Positions 33,151 to 43,559 of a stretch of DNA of 64,000 nt are shown piece by piece. The notes below the pieces were generated by a model, which had not been told where the DNA came from, ran no database searches, and saw only the letters and a list, made by a program, of their open reading frames with translations. The stretch is from Trichopria drosophilae (taxonomy: Eukaryota > Arthropoda > Insecta > Hymenoptera > Diapriidae). A program made the translations under genes and the position numbers. How positions within the stretch are numbered: position 1 is the first letter of the stretch; each line of letters starts with the position of its first letter. The DNA lies in assembly GCA_030407085.1 (NCBI GenBank), contig CM059585.1:96938501-97002500 (forward strand). The letters run 5' to 3'.

Positions 33151-34675
33151 CATTTAGCATAATTTGATGACATCTGCAAGAACTAAGAAATATTTTATGT
33201 ATTGGTACAATAATGTTGAAATTAGAATTGTCCCATAAAATATTTTTCATAGGACTTCAATCTGTCCTACTGGCCCAGGGTTACATCATTGTCAGTTAGA
33301 CGTTTAACAAAATCATTTTATCATCCTACTTCTCGTCTAGGCATATTTGGAATAATTTAAATGAAAATTCACGGCCATGCGACACTTTTGTAGTTTCGAC
33401 AGCGTGTTTCTTCCGTCGCGTTTAAAAACAATTATTTATTCTGTATAATGTTAGGTTAGGCTTCAATACCATATTCTACATTTAGATTACCTTATATTTA
33501 TATTTTATTATTGGAAATTAAATTGTATATATCTCAGTAAGGACCAACTTTTCCACTTGTAAATAAATAAAAAAAAAATATTTTGGAAAGAGATTACTCT
33601 ACTATACACTATACAAAAATTGCATTATATTGGAAATTTTAAATGAACCCATGTCCCCATGTCAGATCCTTAAGGCGAGATAAACATTATATGCATTCGG
33701 ATGCTATTCGAAATTCGCCTGAAGCCACTTCGAAAAAGTTTATTCGTACACACAGGGTAACTGCATCAAGGCTGTCTCAAGGTAGGAATGACTCACAAGG
33801 ACACACAACACCAGAATGAACTTCAGTGACGCGTCAGATAAGAGGATTTAAAGCAGGAAATAAGAGTATTGAAAACATACATGTACTTACAGTTGTTTAC
33901 ATGAAGAGTTCATTTTTTAAGAGTGTACTTTATTGAAATTAACACATTTTTAGAAGCATGGTACAAGCACCAAAAAGTATATTGTTCTGAGGTTAAGTGT
34001 ACATTATTTCAATGATTTTTAACGAAACACGACTAAAATATGCCTTATGCAACAAAAAAATGGGGTTGCCTTGTAGTTATCAGAGGTAGACTCATTAAAC
34101 CGCAAACCAAGTGAGGTTTCATAGCGATACATGATTGAAAATGAAATACTAACTTGTCTTAAAATGGAAAATGAAAACAAAAAAATGTGGTTCTCTTAAA
34201 AAAAAAACATAAGAAAAATTCGTTTATATCAACATTTTTTTACAATTTAAGCAAAAATTTCAATTATTCATAACGAGTTGGAGTATCAATATACAAGAAT
34301 AACCCCCTCCTATTCTTAAAACTATTCCTCACATGATTATTATAAAATAGCGATGCAAATATTAACGTTTTTAAAGAGTCAATTTGAGGACCACGTTCGA
34401 TATCAAATGAAAACAGGCTTGCGTAAGCTTTTGGAGTCGTTGAAAATCAAATTCAAATCAGAATAGCAAATTAAAAACGGGTATATTAAAAATAGCTGAT
34501 AAGAAGTAAACTTTTATATTCTCAATCAGAATTTCACAACAAAAATGTATATTTTTGAGGTCGCTAATTATTAATTAGAATTTTGCATTTTTTACTTCAG
34601 GTTTATACTCTGACATTAAATTTTTCAAAATTTATATTGTAAATGTAGGAGCTGTTTCTTGGTATCCGCCGTTTT
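33151..34675. other. AT-rich spacer, nothing recognised
   Basis: No supported gene or repeat seen. Confidence 0.4.
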
Positions 34676-34678
34676 GAA

Positions 34679-34960
34679 TTAATTACACAGGACCACCAAC
34701 AAAATTTGTTTCGAGATCCCTTGAATCATTAATAGTGGATCTCATAGGTTTTTGGCCGCTGAGAACGAATTTGTTACCCAAATTGATATGCCCCGAAAAA
34801 TAACCAAAAGTATCCTTTTTCGCAATTTGAGGTTAGGATAAGTGAAATATCTGATGTCACGGGTCCAATTCATTTTCAGTGACCAAAAATCTATAAAATC
34901 CAGTACCTCTGATTCAAGTTATCTCCCCTAAAAAATTGTTTTGCGGTCCTGTGTAATTAA
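34679..34960. mobile_element. TIR element with TTAATTACACAGGACC ends
   Basis: Starts TTAATTACACAGGACC and ends GGTCCTGTGTAATTAA, with inverted arms of about 28 bp. It is flanked by, or ends in, TTAA, so a TTAA- or TA-duplicating element is possible. The interior phrase AGGTTTTTGGCCGCTGAGAA has a relative at about 35047 outside the element (AGATTTTTGGTGCTGAAAA). No coding capacity. Confidence 0.6.
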
Positions 34961-35090
34961 TAAGTGAAGATACTTCTCGAAAAAATAACACAATACCGCA
35001 ATAGCTTTTTTGTCACAACTTGGATCAGAAGTGAAGGATCTTACAGATTTTTGGTGCTGAAAACGAATTCTTTGTCCAAGTATATTGTTG

Positions 35091-35272
35091 TAACATATCT
35101 ATCGAAGCCACTTGGACCTAAATATGATTGGACCCCCAATATCAAATATCAATATAATTTTATAATATAATTGAAAGCTGTTAGTAAACAAACGAGTCTT
35201 AAGGAATAGCCGACTCTCCACTGGGTCGAAGTTTCTGAGCGAGCGAAGCGAGCGAGGCACCACGACAACACT
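35091..35272 (-). repeat. Interspersed repeat, copy B (inverted relative to 15849-16035)
   Basis: Near-identical reverse complement of copy A apart from a short insertion. It includes the mirror palindrome GAGCGAGCGAAGCGAGCGAG (35237-35256) and ends with CACTAG. The near identity 19 kb apart shows recent mobility of an element whose class I cannot assign. Confidence 0.8.
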
Positions 35273-35469
35273 AGTTTTTAATTGAATAATTCTGTATTCT
35301 AAGACGATGTTGTAATTTGTTTGCAATGGCTCAAAAACCTTCGAGAATGACTTTGCGTTAACCCATTAACTTCCATAAAAATGTACCACTATTTGATGGC
35401 TCTCATTTTGTATGAAAGAAAAAATTAAAAAATTTCTCCTGCACCATTTTTTAAGTAAAAATGATCAGC

Positions 35470-35870
35470 TAAAATATAGTTACTATTAACACAAACAAAG
35501 TTATGGAACATTTCATGAAAGAAAACACGACTTTTCAACATAAAGGATTTAAGTTTTATTTTAAGACTATGTAGAGGTTTCTTTCACTTCAGTTGGAATA
35601 GAAAAAATTCTGAATATCCTTAAAAACTCGCTTTTGGGGGTCTTTACTCACGCTTTTCTCCAGCGTCTAAAAATACATCGGAAACCGCTCAGATATCTAA
35701 AAAGAAAAAAAGTCTTATTTTGTAGATCTGATGACGGTTTTAGAAAATTAAAAACGTCAGATACATTGTTTGAATTTTATCCGTTCAGCAACCCCGAAAA
35801 TATATGTGTACCTAGTTTCATCAAAAGAATTCAAAGTTTTAATTGCTTTTAAATGTTTTAGTGCTTTAAA
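35470..35870 (+). repeat. Dispersed repeat family R, copy 3
   Basis: Aligns with 2150-2460 in the same order. The frame at 35634-35852 is a by-product and is not conserved in the other copies. Confidence 0.55.
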
Positions 35871-36037
35871 CAATCTTTTTTTACTCTTGGACTCCATTTT
35901 CACGTCCACCATCTTGCATTTCACACAATAACCATCGATTTTGATAGCTGATGATACGAGGACGCGGATCTAAATAAAAATAGTCATTTTTAAAAAATAT
36001 TCTTAAAAAATTATGATTTCTTTTATAAAATCGATCA

Positions 36038-36312
36038 GCTTCCATGGCTCAGGCGGTAACGCACTGGATTTCGAAGTCGTAGGTTGTGAGTTCGATCCCC
36101 GTACGGTGAACAATTTTTTAATTTAATTTTCAAGCAGCAGCTCGCTGTTGGTAAGTCGAGTTGTTTGTTTAAGTTTCGAAAATATTGTTTATCCGTCGGA
36201 AATCGACTCATGACCGCGGCTGTACTTGGTGTAGCTTTCAGCAGTCCTACATTTCATACACAAAAGTGAAGTATGGCGCCATCTCTTAAGACGATCTTTA
36301 GCTCTCGCAAAT
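36038..36312 (+). mobile_element. tRNA-Arg-like SINE, near full-length without tail
   Basis: The head runs from GCTTCCATGGCTCAGGCGG through a loop TTTCGAA (Arg-type TCG anticodon) to GTTCGATCCCC. The body contains CAAGCAGCAGCTCGCTG, GGCGCCATCTCTTAAGACGA and AGCTCTCGCAA, in the order seen at 49307-49684. The 3' third and A-tail are missing. Confidence 0.8.
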
Positions 36313-36319
36313 ATTACAA

Positions 36320-37570
36320 TAATTATATATGCAAAAAACTGTGTAAAAGGGCGATTCCGCCCGTTAAATACACAAAAAATTTGCAGATTTTTTTCTCATT
36401 TAAAGCTGTAAAGATGTACTAAGTTTTGTATCCTCTTGATCGTTAAGGGTCGTTAACATCCAACGTTTTGAAGCTTGATTTGTCCAACTGACTTCTAGAC
36501 GAGATTATTCTTATATGTTTGAATAACAGCTACCATCAAACCCATAAGATAACATGTTAAAATAATATAGTATTTTATAACAAAAATATTGTAAACAAAA
36601 ATTTAGTACCTTTGCAAAATTATTACGTAAAAACAGACCATACAAATTAATCACCATTATGTAAACCAATGTTATAATATTATATTAAGTTATTATAATA
36701 TATTTAACAAATTATACACAAACTTTATACATAAAAATATAATAAATAGTTCAGAGGTTACTCAAATACAACTTGCCGGTACATACACTATGTTTTGGTG
36801 CATATTAAACTACACTCATTAAAGACGTACTATTATTGCTTTCTTTATTAGCTTTATAGCTATGTATTTCGAGTATATTACTGTAATAAAATTCCAAATT
36901 GTCGATTACTTTATCATTTATCGTTTTTTGGGACGCCGTGGTTAGGAACGACAAATAATAGTTATTTATTTAATGCACATTATAACAGTTTATGAATTTA
37001 ATATCAAAGCAAAGTTTGCAGTGAACGCAAGCGTTTCCCTGACATTTAACCTGACCGAATAAATTGTTCCACCTCGTATAGCGTATATACGCCTTGCGGC
37101 GCAAATGCGAACTAATACATATAATATATATATATATATATCGTTAAAAGAGACTAACTATAATTATATTTAAACTACAAAGAAATGTACGCTATGTTTA
37201 AATCAGTACATTTCACAAAAATTGTGAACCAGAAAGAGCAACGAATGTGAAATAATTATAGTTATCCATGTAATAAATAGCGCAAAAGGCTACGAGATTA
37301 CACGTTTAGGTTAGATGGCGTTATTTTAGGTTATGTTATGTCAAGTTATTTTTTGGAAATGTTCTTGTATTTACTTTAACAACATTTTTTAATAATATTA
37401 ACTATATCATAAAATCCATTTTTTCTTTTTATTATTTTATATATTTTATTTAATTCAAGTAATGTGCATTTTAAGAGCTAATTTTCATTTTAAATTATTA
37501 TAACGACATAATTTTCTGAACTAACTATCTGAAATTTTCTCACATAAATGTTTAATTAAACAAAAAAAAA
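36320..37570. other. AT-rich spacer with a TA microsatellite
   Basis: A (TA)n run lies at about 37123-37141. AAAAGGGCGATTCCGC at 36346 links to repeat copy 1. Nothing else recognised. Confidence 0.45.
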
Positions 37571-37574
37571 TGTT

Positions 37575-37937
37575 TTAAAAAAAGAGGTAAAAAACGTGCA
37601 GATTGTCAATAAAGTTCCTGTACAAACGGATCGCACGTAACTCGTAATTTGTTGCGACATTGCGGACTTGAAAGCCAAATCCTATAAACCCGTGTTGTTC
37701 ACACATACACGCAAACCCGATATTTGCGTGCGTACATTCTGCAGCCAGGGTCTGGACGAAGGAAATCGTGTGCCGAAGGCAGAATTTGCGCCAACCCCTA
37801 GATAAGCGTAAACCCAATTCTACAGCTAGTCGGTAGAGTGCCCTGATACGAATTGCCACAAGTCCTTTACCTCTAAACAAACACACCCCCGCAAAGGCTT
37901 TTGGTATTGCACCGGAAATTGGTAAACGTTGGGTCAT
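37575..37937 (-). CDS. Hypothetical 120-codon open frame (doubtful)
   Basis: Open minus-strand frame in a GC-richer island of about 370 bp. The predicted protein is basic, with several Cys/His residues (RHTISFVQTLAAECTHANI; CMCEQHG), and has no family I recognise. There is no obvious splice site, promoter or polyadenylation signal. The island itself may be conserved non-coding DNA or part of a repeat; coding status is unproven. Confidence 0.2.
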   Translation of the reverse strand: MTQRLPISGAIPKAFAGVCLFRGKGLVAIRIRALYRLAVELGLRLSRGWRKFCLRHTISFVQTLAAECTHANIGFACMCEQHGFIGFGFQVRNVATNYELRAIRLYRNFIDNLHVFYLFF

Positions 37938-38207
37938 GTGACGTCATTGCACTTTTTAATTATTGACCGCTTTTACTAATCAGTGGTATATGGAAATATG
38001 CGATTGAGTGTAGTAAATGATGCTACCAGAAGAATTATTTATTTAATCCAATGGAGCCAACAAAAATACTCAAAAGGACAACTTAATATAAATCTGCCTT
38101 GTGATAACTTTAGTGAATGGTGGTGAATGATGATCTCGCGAATAGTTTTGAGATGACAAGTGATGATTTATTGATGAAAACTCATGATGTTATACCATCG
38201 TGTTTAA

Positions 38208-38289
38208 CCCTCCTGAGCACGAGTTTTTCTTTTCCCATATGGAAACAATGTAGTTTTGACGAGTATACTTGTCCTTGTGCACAGGAGGG
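38208..38289. mobile_element. 82-bp piggyBac-like MITE
   Basis: Flanked on both sides by TTAA. Ends are CCCTCCTGAGCACGAG and CTTGTGCACAGGAGGG, inverted repeats of 16 bp with two mismatches. TTAA duplication with CCC-starting termini is the hallmark of piggyBac-type elements. Confidence 0.75.
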
Positions 38290-38467
38290 TTAATATTATG
38301 ATTATGGTGGTTGATGGTGTAATATCAATAGTAGAAAAATAATCCAGTTACATATTTTAGATACCATCAATATCTAGTTACCAAGTAACCCGACGAGTTT
38401 CAAACCGTGTACACGGAAAAATGGATAAGTAAATTGAAGGTGGTTAGACCCTAACCCTCTAGTATTT

Positions 38468-38690
38468 TAGAATTTATTTAATTCCACATAGCAGAATACA
38501 AAATAATTCAGAATTATCTTATAATGTGTTCTATAAGAGGTCCGATGCGTACAATTATGAGCTTTTTCTGAGCTTGAGGTTGTAATGATCACGTTTAGAA
38601 ATACCTCATAATTTGACGCTTCTGACCTCTTGTAGAACACATTATGCGATCATTCTGTACTATTTTATTATTCTGCCACCTAGGAACTTT
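38468..38690. mobile_element. Fold-back element, arms of about 90 bp
   Basis: The left arm (GCAGAATAC ... ATAATGTGTTCTATAAGAGGTC) is the imperfect inverted complement of the right arm (GACCTCTTGTAGAACACATTATG ... TATTCTGCC). Just to the right, CTGAACTAATTTATTTAA and CTGAACTAATTTACTTAA repeat 130 bp apart. Confidence 0.6.
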
Positions 38691-39227
38691 CTTCTGAACT
38701 AATTTATTTAACATGTCTGTTAAATCTGAACATTTTTTCTGAGATATCGCCGATAAAAAATCGATCGTTTTCCTATATACAAGGGTATGACAGCCATACT
38801 GTCGAGTACCGAAAAATCCGTCTGAACTAATTTACTTAAAAAGGAATCCTATACATCGAGCCCGTAATTAATTACCGTTTGATGTAAAAGTTCTAGTCTA
38901 ATTGCAGAAAGAAATTACACAAAGTCAGAGAGGAGTGATACGATGTACAAAACAGACGGCAACGTCGCATTCGATTATCTTTGAACGCATTATTGTATCT
39001 CGTTCTTTGAAAAAGTGAGGTTATTTCGATCTTGTAGTTTTTTAATAGACGCTTTGTATACTTGTAACTTATTGCACGCATTAAGTGCTGCATATTGTTT
39101 ATGTAATTATTGTTGTTTTTTTAAATCACGATATATGTTAACAATTTCGACATGTAAAGGTTAGTATGTTTTGTACTTACATAATTGGGGTCTAACCATA
39201 TAAATAGAAAAATAGTTGGATTCACTA

Positions 39228-39727
39228 CACTGAGAGAAATGTTTGTTTACAGTTAATATAATAGCATGGTAAAACTAACTGAAGTTAGATTTTGATCTCA
39301 AGGTACTTCATCGTCAAGTTACCGTAATCTGAGATTCGGTTAAAAATGTCAAAAATTTTAAATATTAATGTTCGGACCATTGCATGACATATTTACGAGC
39401 TTACAGTTTCACCGAAACAGAGATAAACAAACATCCACACGCCCAGTCATTCGATTTTCTGTGAATTTTTCGACGCGTTGTTGACATGCACAGTTCAAAC
39501 GACAGAATTTAATGTAAGGGTTATTATTAGTTAACCAACGCTCATTGAATGTTAAAATATACGAGTTAATATGGAATAACATTGCTGACATGCAGAAAAG
39601 TGCTAGTATTTTCATCTCAAAGTAACCTGTCCTTTTTGACTATACAGTTACTTTTATAACTTTACAGTTAATGTAAGAGCCTTGAAATTAGCTGACATTA
39701 ACTATTAGTAAATAATTTCTCTCAGTG
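39228..39727. mobile_element. 500-bp TIR element with TA target duplication
   Basis: Starts CACTGAGAGAAATG and ends ATTTCTCTCAGTG, with TA on each side. Sub-terminal TTACAGTTAAT motifs also repeat inside. There is no transposase frame, so it is a non-autonomous TA-inserting element; the minus frame 39409-39615 inside it is a shadow. Confidence 0.7.
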
Positions 39728-39729
39728 TA

Positions 39730-40715
39730 CCTCCGTCAGGTAAATATAACACAAACATACAATTAATTAAGTTTACTATGTTTAAATAGCATTAAAATAA
39801 TAGTAAGGATGGTTCCTTTTATTGACTAAATAATTGCAATTGAGTAAACTAATAAAAAAATAGTCAGGTTTACTATCTGCTATTAGTACAGTTAATAAAT
39901 TTGTTTACAGAAGCTGTTAAGCGTCAGAATGTTCACTGTTGTTGCGGTTACAAACCCATATTCATTGGTTCTACTGACTAGTCAAATGGACTAACCAATA
40001 TTATTGCAATAACCTTATAGAACTTGAATATAACTAACCTTTTTTAAGAGTAAATTACAACTATCTAATTAGAATGATGAAAAATAGTTAGAAAAAAAGT
40101 TAACAACTTCTCTATCTTTTTTATAAAAATTCTTTACAAAGTTACGAATTAAACCGTAGGCTATGCGAATTATTTTTTTAATTACATTCTGTCGACAGAA
40201 TTAGTCCAAGTTCTTTCATTTGGTAGCTACGACGACTTGTTCGCTCAAAAATACAATTACATATAAAGTTTTAAACGTACATTACGAAAATGTTTGCTTA
40301 TGTGAAGGCAATAAAAACATTGGTAAATTAGGTGAATATTTAGATACCGATTAAACGAGGAACATCAGAAGTGAAGATAGTCGGAAGCTTGGATTAGTGA
40401 CGTCGAAGATAGTTAGACTAATTGCGATCTTGAATCGAGTACTGATAATCTTGCACATGATAGTGCAACTGACAGCAGAAACAATGCCAGTCACCGAGAT
40501 GATAATGAATAGTAATGAATCATGAAATAGTGAAATAGTGATATTATCTAAGAAAATGATTCCGATGAAAATGAATATGAAAAGAAAAGATATAATCTTG
40601 AAATTTTTACTATTCACACAGTAAAGATTACAAAACATCGATTCATTTTTACTAGAAATAATGGCATTTGTAATAATGGTTTTTCACTGTTTAAACAAAA
40701 TTTATGAATTAATGT
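39730..40715. other. AT-rich spacer, nothing recognised
   Basis: The minus frame 40351-40638 is hydrophobic and unsupported. Confidence 0.4.
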
Positions 40716-40719
40716 AGAG

Positions 40720-41543
40720 CAAAGACTACATTAGATCATTGTTAATCTTTGCTTACGACGCACGCTAGACGGCCCTCTAATCCATAGAAGATTTGGTCCA
40801 AGTATCTATTGAAAACGGAGAAAAATTTTCTTCGAAATATTACCATTTCTTTAAAAACTTTCTTATAAAATAGTATTTGTCAATTTCCATGTTTAAACTC
40901 ATCATCAGAATCACTTTTGTCTGGCCGGCTTGATTTCTTTTTATTTTTGTTATTTATAGCAAGAAAACTTTCGTTGAATAAAAAAAGTTAGTGTGTTCGC
41001 CTAAATTATAACTTATCAATTCTTACATTTTCGGTTCTACAATTCATTTAAGTTTTCGACAGGGACAGTAGGATTCAATTTATGCTCGTCCTCATTTTTC
41101 AGCTATTTCATCGAATACTTTGCAAATTCTTGGCTGAACCGGATGAGATCCTAGGAACGCAATGGTCATGTACATGCCATCTCTCGGAGTAATATAATAA
41201 AAGTTCAAACTTGGCACATAACCTTACGATATTAAACTTCCAAGAATGTCAATTTGTCGTTACAGATATCACACGTCACACCAAGTATTCGTACGAAAAA
41301 TATTTATTAAAGAAACTAATTAGATTTACCTCTACATCAACAGATGTGCATTTGTTGTTAAATAACTAACAAACATTTTTTATTGACAAATACAATTTTA
41401 TAAAAAGGTTTTTTAAAGAAATGGTAATATTTAAAAGAAAAATATTCTCCGTGTTTAATCGATTCTTGGAGCAAATCGTTTATGGATTAAAGAGCCGCCT
41501 AGCATCGTAAGCAAAGATTAAGAATGATCTAATGTAGTCTTTG
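40720..41543. mobile_element. Long-TIR fold-back element
   Basis: Arms of about 165 bp (40720-40885 and 41381-41543) are inverted copies, from the outer CAAAGACTACATTAGATCAT to the inner ATAGTATTTGTCAAT / ATTGACAAATACAATTTTAT. The interior of about 0.5 kb has no frame. A single diverged arm of the same element stands at about 41735-41860. Confidence 0.75.
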
Positions 41544-41734
41544 TGTTACATACATTTTTTTAAAACACTGAAAAGAAACATTTCTTATAAATATAGTACT
41601 TAGCGGAATGGAGAAAATTGTCATTACTTCGAGTAAAAGTGACTCGATATTTTGTAATCTTTACTGTCTGAACAGTAAAAATTTCAAGAACTTATTGTGA
41701 TTTTTGCAAGAAAAAGTGGTCATTTCTCAAAATC

Positions 41735-41862
41735 TGGAATGGCAAAATTTAAAAGAAAATTGTTCTTCGTGTACAATCGATATTCGAAGAAAATCGCTTT
41801 AGGATCGAAGCACCGCCTAGCGTCGTAAGATTGGACTAATAAAGTCTTTGCTGAACCCGAAT
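41735..41862. repeat. Solo arm of the fold-back element
   Basis: Shares TTTAAAAGAAAA, GTGTACAATCGAT, CACCGCCTAGCGTCGTAAG and AAAGTCTTTGC with the right arm of 40720-41543, at lower identity. Confidence 0.6.
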
Positions 41863-41869
41863 CTAAAGT

Positions 41870-43025
41870 CTGTTAGTATCCTAACCTCAAAAAATGACAG
41901 ATTTTACATGACACGTAACATTTTATTATTGTTGACAGATTTATTTCAAACTTGTGTCTAGAATGGCTTTTGCTCGCTGATTTCATTTATGAGAAAATCT
42001 GATTGGAAATTTGTTATCCACGTCCTCAATAAATCCCTAGACACCATATTCAGCTAAATTCAACAATATTTAAAAAATTTGACCTTCATAATAAAAAATC
42101 ACATCTGTCACATAAAACCACTAAATTTTCAAGATAAGGAAAAAAATCTGGGCATAATGGAACAAAACCGATTTCAGAGTCGTCTTTCGCAGCTCCAAAA
42201 ATGTTTAATACACTAGGGCTGGTCGACGCAATCTTTCGTCGATTATCTTATGTTCGTTATTAAGTACAATACAAATAAGATATAAAAAAAATGAAGAAAT
42301 ATATCTACGTTTCCCGTTCTAAGATTATTAAATGGATTATTCTCAAATGACAATAAGTAAGTTATAAAATAATTGAACTACCATGATAACCAAAATAGTT
42401 AATACTAGTAGTATCGATTTTAGACATAAACCAGAGCTATTATATTTGAACAATACTGCTATTGGAGTGTTTCTCCTTTAAGGTTGTACGTCATCTGTAA
42501 ATGGTGCGTGTACACGTTAATGTTAGAAGGAAATGCTTAGTACTAACAAGCTAATGTGAAATTGTAAATTACGACGCGCAACAAAATTCGCTACATCTTT
42601 TGGCTTTAATCATTACGATGGGGGATGCGATAAATTAAACCAAGGGTGTTCCTTTACGACGATGATAATATATAACTTCTTACTAAAGTAACAACATTTT
42701 AATGGAAATTGTCTTTCAGAATTTATCCATTAAATTCCTTTCAGTTTTCAACAGTTCTCATTGATAGAAGATTAAGTAGTTACGCTTTCAATAACTTTGT
42801 AAATCTAATCATTAAATTCTGTTAAAGGTGATGAAGTGTAAGAATTCCAAATAAGTAATAATGCGGCTGTAATGGAAGTTCAAAAGTCGATTAAATCTAG
42901 GATGAAAGTGATGCAACTTTCTACATTTTTGCAATATATAAACATTTATAGCAGGGACCATTTTTTACATTATTTCATTTAAATTAAAGTTTAATTAACC
43001 GTTTAAAACTAAAATAACTTTCAGT
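41870..43025. other. AT-rich spacer, nothing recognised
   Basis: No supported features. Confidence 0.4.
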
Positions 43026-43029
43026 TGTG

Positions 43030-43330
43030 GTTCAACATAGTTTGGTTCGGGTAACGAAATTGGATTAGACAATAACCAAAAAAGTATGGTTCGAAGCACC
43101 ATTTGGTTATGAGAAACAAAACACTTAGATTGGAAGTATTAATTAGTTTAGATCAGAAAAAAAGAGTTTGGTTTTGACAACCAAACGGCTGAGTTGGACC
43201 AATGGAAATATTCTTGTATGAACATCCGACCTTATATAAACCAAACGGTTCAGCTCCATCAACGGAAATTCTGATACTAGTAACCAAACCCATTTGTAAG
43301 TCTACAGGTTTAATAAAAGTAAACAAGTTT
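43030..43330 (-). repeat. GGTTTG-type repeat, inverted small block
   Basis: GGTTCG, ACCAAACGG and GGAAAT(T)ATTC phrases match the satellite at 27571-29070 in part. AACCAAACGGCTGAGTTGGA and AACCAAACGGTTCAGCTCCA repeat about 60 bp apart. Opposing open frames here (43153-43563 minus, 43202-43402 plus) are repeat by-products. Confidence 0.5.
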
Positions 43331-43559
43331 TCTAGAAGTCGTATTAAAAAAAATGTTTTAAATATTGTATTTTGTAAAATGTCTAAAACGATTATTCCAT
43401 AGGAATATAATTGTTGAAAATTATATATAACAATAATAATATATATAAAATTATATATAACGCATAACTCTGACGAACAAATCGAAATGAAACAAACACA
43501 TTTCTTTGCGTCGCAATCCGTCCCAATCATGAATTTGATCCAATCAATTATATTCTTAA

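Noticed and set aside
35225..35272. Helitron 3' end (CTAG terminus near a GC-rich motif)
   Set aside because: The GC-rich motif is a mirror repeat, not a hairpin, and the other copy does not end in CTAG.
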